A DNA stretch of 64,000 nucleotides, taken from positions 124,001 to 188,000 of the forward strand of contig NZ_JAAKGS010000004.1 of the NCBI RefSeq assembly GCF_011043555.1. Direction: 5' to 3'. The stretch's first letter is position 1. The number at the start of each line of letters is the position of its first letter. The notes beneath the pieces are model-generated. The model did not search any database. It saw nothing but the letters and a program-made list of their open reading frames with translations, and was not told where the DNA came from. Shown piece after piece: positions 1 to 9,191 of the stretch. The position numbers were made by a program, and so were the translations under genes. The stretch is from Sphingobacterium sp. SGR-19 (GTDB lineage: Bacteria; Bacteroidota; Bacteroidia; Sphingobacteriales; Sphingobacteriaceae).

Positions 1-926
1 TTATAATCTGCCGAAATGAAAATATCAGCACCGGATCGTTTTGCATCTTCTAAGAGAAATCCGCCAGCACCTCCACAAACGGCAACACGGGAAATAGGCT
101 TATCTCGCAATTTCGTATGTCGGATAACTTGTACATTCAACCGATCTTTCACATATCCTAAAAAGTCCATTTCGCTCATGGGAGATGGTAAATTACCAAT
201 AGCGCCTGAACCCGCAGTTTGCAACGTGTTTTCTAAAGCAAAAACATCATGTGCTACTTCTTCATAAGGATGTGCAGCGTACATCGCCACCAAGATAGAG
301 CGTTCCAATCTTTCCGGATAAATAACCTCTATCTTCGTTTCTTCAACACGTTCCTGTTCGTTGACTTTACCAATTGCTGGATTAGCGCCCTCCAACGGTC
401 TGAATGTACCATATCCCAACGTATTGTAGCTGCATTCACTATAATCCCCAATAGCACCGGCACCCGCACTGAATAACGCTTCCCGAACCGATTCTACATG
501 TGTGCGCGGTACAAAAACAGCCAGCTTCTTAAGCAAATTTCGTTTAGGACGTAAAATCGCATGCGATTCTAGTGCTAACTTGTCTGCAATTTTACTGCTT
601 ACTCCACCCAAGACATTATCTAAATTAGTATGAATAGCATACAGCGCGATACCATGTCGTATCGCTTTAATAACGACACGTTCTACGTAATTCTTACCAT
701 TTAGTTTTTTTAAACCTGTAAATACAATCGGGTGGTGCGCAATGATAATATCACAACCCTTTCGTATGGCTTCATCAACGACATTCTCCGTACAATCTAA
801 AGCAACCAATGCCTGCTGTATCTCATCATCCGGATGACCGACAATTAATCCCGAATTATCATACGATTCTTGATACGCCAACGGTGCGATTTGTTCCAAG
901 TATTGGGTAAGCTCTCTAATTTTCAT
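1..926 (-). CDS. Nif3-like dinuclear metal-centre protein (partial)
   Basis: The C-terminus lies beyond base 1; 308 residues are visible from the ATG at 926. The protein belongs to the Nif3/YqfO family, often labelled GTP cyclohydrolase 1 type 2 homolog, whose cellular role is unsettled. Visible family marks are the paired metal-ligand histidines in IIAHHPIVF (H64, H65) and the segment IHTNLDN near residue 100. The stretch from about residue 131 to 235 is the PII-like insert of long Nif3 proteins, including YAAHPYEEVAHDV. The frame ends in ADIFISADYK, which is typical of the C-terminal lobe. The start overlaps the stop of the upstream membrane-protein gene by 11 bases, so the two are probably co-transcribed leftward. 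Confidence 0.9.
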   Translation of the reverse strand, partial: MKIRELTQYLEQIAPLAYQESYDNSGLIVGHPDDEIQQALVALDCTENVVDEAIRKGCDIIIAHHPIVFTGLKKLNGKNYVERVVIKAIRHGIALYAIHTNLDNVLGGVSSKIADKLALESHAILRPKRNLLKKLAVFVPRTHVESVREALFSAGAGAIGDYSECSYNTLGYGTFRPLEGANPAIGKVNEQERVEETKIEVIYPERLERSILVAMYAAHPYEEVAHDVFALENTLQTAGSGAIGNLPSPMSEMDFLGYVKDRLNVQVIRHTKLRDKPISRVAVCGGAGGFLLEDAKRSGADIFISADY

Positions 927-1404
927 CTTCTTTATTCTCTGCTATAAAATCTTTTCCGTAATGTTCAACATGCATGCGCAGCAGTGTTTTATATTCATTA
1001 ACCTTAACCCAATAAGTGATAAAATATACCAAATGCAAAATACTGATAATCGTCAGCACAAATGGAGGTAATGGAATATTAGTCAATAAAAAAGTCCATG
1101 CAAATATAAGACCCCATTTTTGTGTGGGCCTTTCTTCTACTTTTACTTTTCGATCATAAAACTCATTATTAAGAGAATCTGTTAAACGTTTTACCACTTC
1201 AAAGTTCCAGTATATATTAAATAAAGGTACCGCCACGAACCACGCTTGGTTCGGCAGTATACACAAATTATCCTTTTTTACCAGTTTTAACGTTCGATAA
1301 AGGGTTAGGGCGAAGAATATCCAGATAATAATCCTGATTACTCCACCAATAAGCATATATAATGCCATATCACGGGTTATATTTTCGGGCATTATATCTA
1401 ACAT
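916..1404 (-). CDS. Small multi-pass membrane protein, unknown function
   Basis: A 162-residue protein I cannot assign to a named family. Hydrophobic stretches at about residues 16-38 (LIGGVIRIIIWIFFALTLY), 52-68 and 98-132 suggest three or four membrane spans; between them lies a charged loop (YDRKVKVEERPTQK) and the end is an acidic cytosol-like tail. It sits between an RsmI-like methyltransferase (9-base gap) and Nif3 (11-base overlap), so it is probably the middle gene of a three-gene leftward unit. A second ATG at codon 5 is an alternative start. The coding call rests on the intact frame, the tight packing and the coherent transmembrane pattern rather than on homology. Confidence 0.75.
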   Translation of the reverse strand: MLDIMPENITRDMALYMLIGGVIRIIIWIFFALTLYRTLKLVKKDNLCILPNQAWFVAVPLFNIYWNFEVVKRLTDSLNNEFYDRKVKVEERPTQKWGLIFAWTFLLTNIPLPPFVLTIISILHLVYFITYWVKVNEYKTLLRMHVEHYGKDFIAENKEDEN

Positions 1405-1413
1405 GGCATATAT

Positions 1414-2130
1414 TTAACTTTGAACATACATCAAAAATATAGTGGGCTTCTTGTGAAGCTCGGGTTTTCTATTTTTCCATTCCGAAACCGAAAGTGTTAA
1501 TACCTGCTCGTCGGATGCGGTCAAATTACAAGCTACGCATAGCTTCGTTTTCGGTTTGCAATTTTTAATCAAATCATCAAATAAGGCGTTATTGCGGAAA
1601 GGTGTTTCTATAAATATCTGTGTTTGTTGGTCTTTTTGTGATTGAAACTCCAATTCCTTAATTTTCCTTACTCTTTCAGCTTTGTCTATCGGAAGATAGC
1701 CATGAAAAGTAAATTTTTGTCCGCTAAATCCTGAAGCCATCAACGCTAACAAAATAGAACTCGGACCTACCAATGGAACAACCTTTATCCCTCTTTTATG
1801 TGCCTCGGCGACCACATCGGCACCTGGATCAGCAACGCCAGGACAACCAGCTTCTGACATCAATCCCAAATCCTTTCCCTCCATGACCGATTTAAAAATA
1901 CAATTATAATCTATCTTTTCACGGACATGTTTGCCATAATCGTGTATTTTCAGTTCACCTTGTGGAATTTTTAATCCTGCTTGCTTCAAAAATCGTCTTG
2001 CTGTCTTTTCATTTTCAACGATGTACTCATCAATATGGTTAATGAGTTCCTGCTGAAACAAGGTGTATGACTGTTTCTCCGTATTTTCCGCTAACGGTAC
2101 AGGTATAAGATATAACGCTCCTAAAGACAT
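1414..2130 (-). CDS. SAM-dependent methyltransferase, short RsmI-like (COG0313)
   Basis: Tetrapyrrole-methylase-fold methyltransferase related to RsmI, which 2'-O-methylates C1402 of 16S rRNA. The 238-residue protein carries the family hallmark SEAGCPGVADPG around residues 92-103 and the following VVPLVGPSSILLALMASG segment, both part of the SAM and substrate pocket. It is shorter than classical RsmI (about 280 residues) and lacks much of its C-terminal region; Bacteroidota commonly carry such a short paralogue, so rRNA may not be its substrate. It is the first gene of the leftward unit with the membrane protein and nif3. A 349-base spacer separates it from divergent apaG. Confidence 0.85.
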   Translation of the reverse strand: MSLGALYLIPVPLAENTEKQSYTLFQQELINHIDEYIVENEKTARRFLKQAGLKIPQGELKIHDYGKHVREKIDYNCIFKSVMEGKDLGLMSEAGCPGVADPGADVVAEAHKRGIKVVPLVGPSSILLALMASGFSGQKFTFHGYLPIDKAERVRKIKELEFQSQKDQQTQIFIETPFRNNALFDDLIKNCKPKTKLCVACNLTASDEQVLTLSVSEWKNRKPELHKKPTIFLMYVQS

Positions 2131-2479
2131 AACCCAAAACTACTAAAATATTTTACGCCATGTAGACTTGTTATGACAAATACTGGTTTTCAAACATTTT
2201 TGTTTACAATCTTCATAAGATCCCCTTTCGAGCGAAAGCGTAAAAACGTTTTTTAAAAACTTAAAATCAAATTCCTCTTTAAGACAAGCTTTCAATGACA
2301 GAGGAGCGAAATAAACTCATCTTATATAGTCCACAATTAAATTGCATATTAAAATGTTTTTATTTTAGGTTTGATATTTAAAAAGATAATTGATAATTTG
2401 CTCTCGATTAAAGTGTTCATTTAACAAATGAACTATTTAGAGTATTCGACATACAGTTAAAGAACGAGCGTTTAGATAG
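2131..2479. other. Intergenic region between divergent rsmI-like gene and apaG
   Basis: 349 AT-rich bases with no convincing gene. The only clear structure is a palindrome at 2415-2433 (GTTCATTT, loop AAC, AAATGAAC) about 47 bases upstream of apaG, which could be an operator or a short hairpin. Both flanking genes must be transcribed from within this spacer; I could not place a confident promoter. Confidence 0.6.
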
Positions 2480-2866
2480 ATGAATACACAAATAACATCC
2501 GGCGTAAAAGTATCTGTCGACGTTGTCTACCAGCCCGAGTATTCCAATCCTTCAAAGATGCATTTTATGTTTTCCTATCAAATAACTATAGAGAATCTTG
2601 GGGATGTTACGATACAACTTATCAACAGACACTGGGACATTTTTGACTCGATTGGCGAATTTAAACAAGTTGAAGGAGAAGGTGTAGTGGGAGAACAACC
2701 TATATTAGCACCCGGAGCCGTGTATCAGTATGTTTCAGGATGTAACCTAAAAAGTGAGATAGGATATATGGAAGGCTATTATGAGATGATCAAGGAAATA
2801 GATGGTAGCATATTCCATGTAGAAATTCCACGGTTCAATTTGATAGCTTCATTTAAATTAAACTAA
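2480..2866 (+). CDS. apaG: ApaG domain protein
   Basis: A 128-residue single-domain protein of the ApaG family, a small fibronectin-type-III-like beta-sandwich of uncertain biochemical role, historically linked to Co2+ resistance and Mg2+ efflux. The core motif is visible: TIENLGDVTIQLINRHWDIF (residues 36-55), followed by GEGVVGEQPILAPGAVYQY and GYMEGYYEM, in the usual family order and near the usual length of about 125 residues. It is monocistronic, with 243 bases before the next gene. No metal-transport gene lies beside it, so context adds nothing to its function. Confidence 0.93.
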   Translation: MNTQITSGVKVSVDVVYQPEYSNPSKMHFMFSYQITIENLGDVTIQLINRHWDIFDSIGEFKQVEGEGVVGEQPILAPGAVYQYVSGCNLKSEIGYMEGYYEMIKEIDGSIFHVEIPRFNLIASFKLN

Positions 2867-2986
2867 AACAGAATACAACTGTTCTTTTGGTTTAATAAAA
2901 AGTAACTCCATGTTAAGCTCAAATAATATCAAAAAGCAATTCAACACGCGCTTATAAAATAACACGTATTTACGACGATATTTACG

Positions 2987-2994
2987 TACTTTTG
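2987..2994 (+). promoter_or_regulatory. Candidate -7 element upstream of the ABC-F gene
   Basis: TACTTTTG matches the Bacteroidota -7 consensus TAnnTTTG. No clear -33 TTTG lies about 19 bases upstream. It would give a leader of roughly 110 bases before the GTG start at 3110. Two perfect copies of ATTTACGACGA (2968-2978 and 3014-3024) flank it. Confidence 0.35.
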
Positions 2995-3109
2995 TACTCG
3001 GAAATTTATATCCATTTACGACGAGCAAAAGAATTTTTTATATAGTTTGTATATTAATCATTGAAAAAACAAATAAATATACAAATGTTTTATTATCAAT
3101 AAATTATAA

Positions 3110-4975
3110 GTGAGTATTCTAGCAACAGAGCAAGTCAGTCATTCGTTCCATGATAGGTGGTTATTTACTGATCTTCATTTTGGCTTACAAAAAGGGGACA
3201 GAGTGGCCTTGGTAGGTATCAACGGAACAGGTAAGTCAACTTTGCTCAAAATTCTCGCAGAACAGACAGTTCCGACAGCAGGAAAAGTTGTTAAAGAACG
3301 AGGTATAAAAATCGGCTTCTTGTCTCAGGAACCAAGCTTTAGCGGAATGGAAACCATTAACGATTTTATCTATAGCCCGGATAATGAACAGCAGCAGTTA
3401 ATAAAAGCGTATGAAAATTTATTGAATAGCAATAAAATAGACCAACAACGATTAGCGGAACTTACTGACAAATTGTCCGCCATGGAAGCTTGGGAATACG
3501 AGCATAACATTAAAACAATTTTAAATAGGCTACAAATTTCAGACTTTAATCAGACAATAGACAGTTTATCTGGTGGACAGAAAAAACGTCTATCTTTGGC
3601 TAAATTGCTAATAGACGAGCCTGATGTCTATGTTTTAGATGAACCAACCAATCATCTAGATATAGAAACAATAGAATGGTTGGAAAAATTATTAACCACA
3701 GGAAACAAGACTGTTCTTCTGGTTACCCATGATAGGTATTTTTTAGATAATGTTTGTACAGAAATAAGAGAACTAGATAAAGGAAATTTATATATCTATA
3801 AAGGAAACTATACATACTTTCTAGAAAAGAAAGCCGAGCGCGAAGCTATAGATGCGATAACGGCAGAAAAAGCACAGAATTTACTTAGACGGGAATTAGA
3901 ATGGATGCGTCGTCAACCTCAAGCACGGGGAACCAAATCAAAAGCACGAATCGACGCTTTTTACAATTTAGAGGAAAAGTCGAAAGGAATACAGAAAGCG
4001 GAAAATGTACAACTTTCCGTGAAGATGAGTAGGCAAGGTTCCAAAATATTAGAACTAGAAAATATTTCAAAATCGTTTTCCAATACCAAAATTATTCATT
4101 GCTTTTCGTACACTTTTAAGAAAGGCGACCGAATAGGACTAGCTGGAAAAAATGGGAGCGGAAAATCAACTTTTCTAAATTTGGTAACGCAGGTATTATC
4201 TCCAGACCACGGTCATGTCGTGGTAGGCGAAACTACCAAATTTGGATATTACAAACAAGAAGGTCTTATATTTAAAGAAGACGATCGCGTATTAGATATC
4301 GTAAAAAATATAGCAGACTATATTGAAATGGCCAATGGTGACGTCATTACAGCTTCGCAATTATTAACATTATTTTTATTTCCTCCAGAAAAGCAATACA
4401 ATTTAGTAAGCCGCTTGAGTGGAGGGGAAAAGAAACGCTTGCAATTGATGCGTGTGTTGATGTCTAATCCAAACTTCTTAATACTCGATGAGCCTTCCAA
4501 CGATTTAGACATTGATACATTAAATGTTCTCGAAGCTTTTTTGGAAAATTATCCAGGCGTACTATTATTAGTTTCCCACGACCGATATTTAATAGATAGG
4601 TTAACAGAACAACTTTTCATTTTTGAAAGTGAAGGAAACTTAATCATCTGCAATGGCAACTACGCGGACTACAAACTGGAACAGGAGGAAAATACACGTA
4701 AGGAAAAAAATCAAATAAAAAACGTACAACCCGAGAAGTCTACACGAAAATCAAGAATAGAGAAGAAAAAACTATCCTACAAAGAGCAACTCGAATACGA
4801 ATCTTTGGAAAAAGGAATTACCGAAATTGAACTTATAATCAAGCAAAAAACGAATATATTAAATACCGTCTCGGATCATCAAGAGTTAACGTCGATTGCC
4901 TTAGATATAGAAAAATTACAAAAAGAGCTTGATGTTAAATCGGAACGTTGGTTAGAACTATCGGAATATATATAA
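3110..4975 (+). CDS. ABC-F family ATPase, Uup-like
   Basis: A 621-residue soluble protein with two ABC ATPase domains and no membrane span, the ABC-F layout of ribosome-associated ATPases. Domain 1 has Walker A GINGTGKST (36-44) and signature LSGGQKKRL; domain 2 has GKNGSGKST and LSGGEKKRL. The linker between them holds the arginine-rich EWMRRQPQARGTKSKAR stretch typical of Uup/Etta-like proteins. Residues about 545-621 form a lysine-rich coiled-coil C-terminal domain of the Uup type, which binds DNA in characterised homologues. The start is GTG, because no in-frame ATG precedes the conserved SILATEQVSHSF. It is followed by a parS-like pair and then mnmG. Confidence 0.93.
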   Translation: MSILATEQVSHSFHDRWLFTDLHFGLQKGDRVALVGINGTGKSTLLKILAEQTVPTAGKVVKERGIKIGFLSQEPSFSGMETINDFIYSPDNEQQQLIKAYENLLNSNKIDQQRLAELTDKLSAMEAWEYEHNIKTILNRLQISDFNQTIDSLSGGQKKRLSLAKLLIDEPDVYVLDEPTNHLDIETIEWLEKLLTTGNKTVLLVTHDRYFLDNVCTEIRELDKGNLYIYKGNYTYFLEKKAEREAIDAITAEKAQNLLRRELEWMRRQPQARGTKSKARIDAFYNLEEKSKGIQKAENVQLSVKMSRQGSKILELENISKSFSNTKIIHCFSYTFKKGDRIGLAGKNGSGKSTFLNLVTQVLSPDHGHVVVGETTKFGYYKQEGLIFKEDDRVLDIVKNIADYIEMANGDVITASQLLTLFLFPPEKQYNLVSRLSGGEKKRLQLMRVLMSNPNFLILDEPSNDLDIDTLNVLEAFLENYPGVLLLVSHDRYLIDRLTEQLFIFESEGNLIICNGNYADYKLEQEENTRKEKNQIKNVQPEKSTRKSRIEKKKLSYKEQLEYESLEKGITEIELIIKQKTNILNTVSDHQELTSIALDIEKLQKELDVKSERWLELSEYI

Positions 4976-4977
4976 TT

Positions 4978-5024
4978 CGTTCCACGTGAAACAACATTAA
5001 GACATATATTTTTCACGTGGAACA
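4978..5024. promoter_or_regulatory. parS: Pair of inverted parS-like sites
   Basis: Two 16-mers lie in the 65-base spacer between the ABC-F stop and mnmG: CGTTCCACGTGAAACA at 4978-4993 and TTTTTCACGTGGAACA at 5009-5024. Each matches the widely conserved ParB-binding parS consensus (TGTTYCACGTGAAACA or its complement) at 15 of 16 positions. They are in opposite orientation with centres 31 bases apart, close to three helical turns. ParB loading and SMC-ScpAB recruitment at such sites is established in other phyla; its operation here is inferred. Neither parA nor parB lies in the window, but scpA does. Confidence 0.75.
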
Positions 5025-5040
5025 TCAGTACATAAATAAA

Positions 5041-6900
5041 ATGTTTAATAAGTATAATATAATAGTAGTGGGCGCTGGTCATGCAGGATGTGAAGCAGCA
5101 GCAGCAGCAGCCACTCTGGGATCGTCAGTTTTATTGATAACGATGAATATGGGGGTTATTGCTCAAATGAGTTGTAACCCGGCCATCGGGGGTGTAGCGA
5201 AGGGTCAAATTGTCAGAGAAATTGACGCAATGGGTGGATATACCGGTATTATCGCAGATAAATCAACGTTACAATTTAGAATGCTGAATCTTTCTAAAGG
5301 TCCGGCAATGTGGAGTCCGCGTTCGCAAAATGACCGGATGCGTTTCGCAGAGGAATGGAGACTCACACTTGAATCTCTTCCTAACGTCGATATGTGGCAA
5401 GATACCGTCAAAGAAGTAATTGTTGAAAACGGACGGGCACGAGGGGTTGTTACATCGCTTGGTATTAGAATAGAAGCAGACGCGGTGGTGCTTACAAATG
5501 GTACGTTTTTAAATGGTATAATACACATAGGCGAAAAAAAGATAGGAGGGGGGCGTACGGGAGAAAAAGCAGCAACGGGACTTACAGAACAATTGACAAC
5601 TTTGGGTTTCGAATCTGGTAGGATGAAAACAGGAACTCCTCCTCGCGTGGACGGACGATCCCTTAACTACTCTCTAATGGAGGAGCAGTGGGGAGATGAA
5701 AAAAAAGGACGATTCTCCTATACTGACGTTGATATACCGACGGAACAACGCTGCTGTTGGATTACCTACACCAACGATAAAGTCCATGAAGTGCTAAAAA
5801 CAGGGTTTGAAAAGTCACCCATGTTTACCGGTCGCATAAAAGGATTAGGTCCTCGATACTGTCCATCTATCGAAGATAAGATAAACCGATTTGCCGAAAG
5901 AGATAGACATCAAATTTTCGTAGAACCAGAAGGTTTCAAAACAGTAGAGATATATGTAAACGGCTTTTCCACATCTCTTCCGGAAGATGTACAATTGAAA
6001 GCAATGCGTTTAATACCGGGTTTTGAAAACGCGAAAATGTATAGACCCGGATACGCTATAGAATATGACTATTTTCCTCCTATGCAGCTGGATCTAACGT
6101 TAGAAACGCTAAAAGTCAAACACCTATTCTTTGCCGGTCAAATTAATGGAACGACTGGCTATGAAGAAGCAGGAGCACAGGGATTCATCGCAGGTGTAAA
6201 CGCCCACCAACGAATTAATGATCTACACGAGTTGATATTAAAACGCTCAGAGTCCTATATAGGAGTCCTGATAGACGATCTGGTAACCAAAGGGACCGAA
6301 GAACCCTATCGTATGTTTACTTCTAGAGCAGAACATAGACTTCTCTTGCGACAAGACAATGCAGATATTCGACTTACGCCTCTTGCACACAAATTAGGTC
6401 TGGTAACTGACGAACGTCTAGAAAAAGTGAATAAAAAAGTAGCAGATTCTGACTACTTAGTGAATTATATGAAACAAAATAGCGTTTCAATAAGTGAGAT
6501 GAACCCCGTTCTAGAAGAAGTAGGTTCCAGTCCACTGACCCAAAAATCAAGAATGTTCAGTGTATTAAGTCGACCGCAAATCAACATCACCGATATTGCA
6601 AAAGCGAACACAGAATTTAGTAACTTGCTGAATCAATATGAAGAGGAAACTATCGAACAAACAGAAATAAAGGTTAAGTATGACAGTTACTTCGCAAAAG
6701 AAATGGAGATAGTAAATAGAATGAAGAAGATGGAAGACAAAGAAATAAATCCAAATTTCGACTACAATTCGCTTACATCCCTTTCCATCGAAGCGCGTGA
6801 AAAGCTATTAAAAGTAAAACCACGAACGTTGGGGCAAGCCTCACGTATTTCAGGAGTTTCTCCATCTGATATCAGTGTATTAATGGTACATATGAGTTAA
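5041..6900 (+). CDS. mnmG: tRNA uridine-5-carboxymethylaminomethyl modification enzyme MnmG (GidA)
   Basis: FAD-dependent subunit of the MnmE-MnmG complex that installs the cmnm5 group on U34 of certain tRNAs. The 619-residue protein begins [20 protein letters not shown], with the FAD Rossmann motif GAGHAG at 11-16. Other family marks are [32 protein letters not shown] and, near the middle, [18 protein letters not shown]; the C-terminal helical domain for tRNA and MnmE contact is intact. I chose ATG 5041: an upstream in-frame GTG at 5017 would place the start inside a parS-like site and add eight residues absent from the family. mnmG is often origin-proximal in bacteria. Confidence 0.97.
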   Translation: MFNKYNIIVVGAGHAGCEAAAAAATLGSSVLLITMNMGVIAQMSCNPAIGGVAKGQIVREIDAMGGYTGIIADKSTLQFRMLNLSKGPAMWSPRSQNDRMRFAEEWRLTLESLPNVDMWQDTVKEVIVENGRARGVVTSLGIRIEADAVVLTNGTFLNGIIHIGEKKIGGGRTGEKAATGLTEQLTTLGFESGRMKTGTPPRVDGRSLNYSLMEEQWGDEKKGRFSYTDVDIPTEQRCCWITYTNDKVHEVLKTGFEKSPMFTGRIKGLGPRYCPSIEDKINRFAERDRHQIFVEPEGFKTVEIYVNGFSTSLPEDVQLKAMRLIPGFENAKMYRPGYAIEYDYFPPMQLDLTLETLKVKHLFFAGQINGTTGYEEAGAQGFIAGVNAHQRINDLHELILKRSESYIGVLIDDLVTKGTEEPYRMFTSRAEHRLLLRQDNADIRLTPLAHKLGLVTDERLEKVNKKVADSDYLVNYMKQNSVSISEMNPVLEEVGSSPLTQKSRMFSVLSRPQINITDIAKANTEFSNLLNQYEEETIEQTEIKVKYDSYFAKEMEIVNRMKKMEDKEINPNFDYNSLTSLSIEAREKLLKVKPRTLGQASRISGVSPSDISVLMVHMS

Positions 6901-6976
6901 TTAATTGATTTTCAATACATTAATAATTAATAATAAAACTTCAAATAAAGCCTTATAAGAGATTATTTTTAATTTT

Positions 6977-8653
6977 ATGAGTCATAAGCCCAAAATACAT
7001 AAAAGTGCGTTAGATAGCTTTAAAATTACAAATTTACAAAATATAGTTATCTATAGTTTTATTCTATTGATGCTTTCTAGCTTAACAAGATGCGCAAACA
7101 TGCAGCGTCCCACAGGAGGACCGAAAGATTCCATACCGCCAAAATTGCTAGAGGTTTCCACATCGAATTTCACGACAAATTTTGTTGAAAAAAGGATTAC
7201 TCTTCGATTTGATGAATTCATTAAATTGAATAACCAATACAAAGAATTTAGTATAAGTCCGGATGTTGAGGATATCGTAGATTATCGAGTAAGAAAAAAA
7301 GATCTGATTATTACCTTGCCTGATTCATTGGAAGAGAATACCACCTACACGATCAATTTTGGTAAGGGATTAGTAGATTACAACGAAAGCAACCCCTTTA
7401 TAGATTACAACTATGTATTTGCAACAGGAGATGAACTCGACTCTCTTTCCATTAGCGGCTCGGTCATCAATGGTTTCACGAGAGAATTCGATCAAAAAAA
7501 AGATGAAAACATAAAGATTCTTCTAATTCCGACATCACAAGACTCTATATTTGGAAAAAGAAAAGCTAACATATTTGCCAACGTAGATACCTCCGGCAAT
7601 TTTAAATTCAGTAATCTAAGGGAAGATACTTATAGAATCTATGCATTAAAGGAGCAGAATAATGACCGTATTTTTAACGGAAATGATGAATGGATCGGTT
7701 TTCTGAAAGATAGTATACACTTAGATAAGGATATAGCAAATATAAAACTTGAAATAACAAAAGCATATCCTAAAGACTTTCGTACGTTGGAAAAGAAATT
7801 TGAACCAACTGGCTATATCCTATTAACCTTTACAAAACCAATAGAACAACCGGAGACAAAAATTCTATTTCCCGCAGAATTAGATAATAATAAAATAGAA
7901 AAGTACAGTCTTAATAACGACTCAGCCAAAATCTATATACCAAAAACAGAACTTGATTCTATAAAAATAGAATTAAGAGATAGAGGCGAAATAATAGATA
8001 CTATCTTTATCAGAACAAATAAAAACGCAAAATTCGATAGGGAGGTTAAACCTATATTAAGCATTACAAATAAGGTAGATCGTGTCCGTCATATTACATT
8101 GACAAGTGCAAGCCCACTGGCTAATGTTGATAAATCAAAAATCCTTATTCATGAAGACTCCGTTTCCAGAAGAAACTTCCAATTACAGCAGGATACCATA
8201 AATAGAAACTTATATCATATACGTTACAACTGGCGTCCTAAAAGAGACTACGAGTTGGTTATTCAAGAAGGAGCTATGCGCACACCATTTGACGACATCA
8301 ATTTAGAATCGAAGACGAGATTTACCCTAGATGAATCAGATAATTATGGTAATATCAATTTCACTGTAAATGGATTGGATTCTACGATGAACTACATTGT
8401 AGAACTTATTGACGAAGCAAAAGAAAAGGTATTTGATAGACGGCCTCTTCATGCATCAAATCCTAAAATTAATTATAATAATTATCCCGGAGGTAAATAT
8501 TCGTTACGGATTATTTATGACGCGAACAATAACGGAAGATGGGATCCGGCAGACGTTTACGCAAAAAAACAAGCAGAAAATATCTGGTACTTAGATAAAA
8601 CATTTACGATCCGGGCGAATTGGGACCAAAATGAGACAATCGATTTAAAATAA
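6977..8653 (+). CDS. Ig-like domain lipoprotein, conserved in Bacteroidota
   Basis: A 558-residue exported protein of unknown function. An N-terminal hydrophobic stretch (about residues 24-38) ends at a probable lipobox before Cys39 (SSLTRC), followed by NMQRPTGGPKDSIPPKLLE. This TGGPKD-x-PP start is common to a Bacteroidota family with an N-terminal bacterial Ig-like (Big_5/SbsA) domain at about 60-155, then beta-rich repeats. Near the C-terminus YDANNNGRWDPADVY resembles a calcium-binding loop. It follows mnmG by 76 bases and converges on the carbonic-anhydrase-like gene with only a 7-base gap. It probably anchors in the outer membrane; the substrate or partner is unknown. Confidence 0.85.
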   Translation: MSHKPKIHKSALDSFKITNLQNIVIYSFILLMLSSLTRCANMQRPTGGPKDSIPPKLLEVSTSNFTTNFVEKRITLRFDEFIKLNNQYKEFSISPDVEDIVDYRVRKKDLIITLPDSLEENTTYTINFGKGLVDYNESNPFIDYNYVFATGDELDSLSISGSVINGFTREFDQKKDENIKILLIPTSQDSIFGKRKANIFANVDTSGNFKFSNLREDTYRIYALKEQNNDRIFNGNDEWIGFLKDSIHLDKDIANIKLEITKAYPKDFRTLEKKFEPTGYILLTFTKPIEQPETKILFPAELDNNKIEKYSLNNDSAKIYIPKTELDSIKIELRDRGEIIDTIFIRTNKNAKFDREVKPILSITNKVDRVRHITLTSASPLANVDKSKILIHEDSVSRRNFQLQQDTINRNLYHIRYNWRPKRDYELVIQEGAMRTPFDDINLESKTRFTLDESDNYGNINFTVNGLDSTMNYIVELIDEAKEKVFDRRPLHASNPKINYNNYPGGKYSLRIIYDANNNGRWDPADVYAKKQAENIWYLDKTFTIRANWDQNETIDLK

Positions 8654-8660
8654 AGTACTT

Positions 8661-9167
8661 TTAAAACCACGAACTATATAACACATAATTGTGTGGCAAT
8701 TGCTGTAGCATGGCCAATTGCTCATCTGTTAATGGCTTTATCTTTCTGGCTGGAACCCCAGCATATAGATAACCCGATTCACATACCGTGCCTTCTAAAA
8801 CAACTGCACCAGCAGCGACAATGACGTTCGTTTCTACAATAGCTCTATCCATCACGATAGCGCCCATACCAATCAGCACATAATTATGTACCACACACCC
8901 ATGCACAATGGCACCGTGCCCAATATTCACATAGCTACCAATATCAGTCCCGTTTTGATGATACGTGCAATGGATAACAACACCATCTTGGATATTGGTA
9001 TAATCTCCTATACGGATATAATTCACGTCTCCTCTTATCACGGCATTGAACCAAATAGAGCAATGTTCTCCGATGACGACCTCACCTACGATTGTCGCGT
9101 TGTCAGCTATAAAAACAGATTCATGAATCTGCGGATATACATCCTTTACTGGTAAAATAGTAGGCAT
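8661..9167 (-). CDS. Gamma-class carbonic anhydrase family protein (YrdA/PaaY-like)
   Basis: A 168-residue left-handed beta-helix protein made of hexapeptide repeats (VGEVVIGEHCSIWFNAVIRG and onward). Three histidines sit in the family metal-site pattern: H66 (VVIHC), H84 and H89 (NIGHGAIVHGC), which is compatible with a trimeric Zn or Fe site between subunits. Many YrdA-type members lack measured carbonic anhydrase activity, so the reaction is not certain. It lies 24 bases downstream of nadB on the same strand and may be co-transcribed with it. Confidence 0.88.
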   Translation of the reverse strand: MPTILPVKDVYPQIHESVFIADNATIVGEVVIGEHCSIWFNAVIRGDVNYIRIGDYTNIQDGVVIHCTYHQNGTDIGSYVNIGHGAIVHGCVVHNYVLIGMGAIVMDRAIVETNVIVAAGAVVLEGTVCESGYLYAGVPARKIKPLTDEQLAMLQQLPHNYVLYSSWF

Positions 9168-9191
9168 ATTTTCTGTCTAACTTTAAAAATA

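Noticed and set aside
5017..5040. Upstream GTG start for mnmG
   Set aside because: It lies inside a parS-like site and adds eight residues not seen in the family; ATG 5041 gives the canonical N-terminus.
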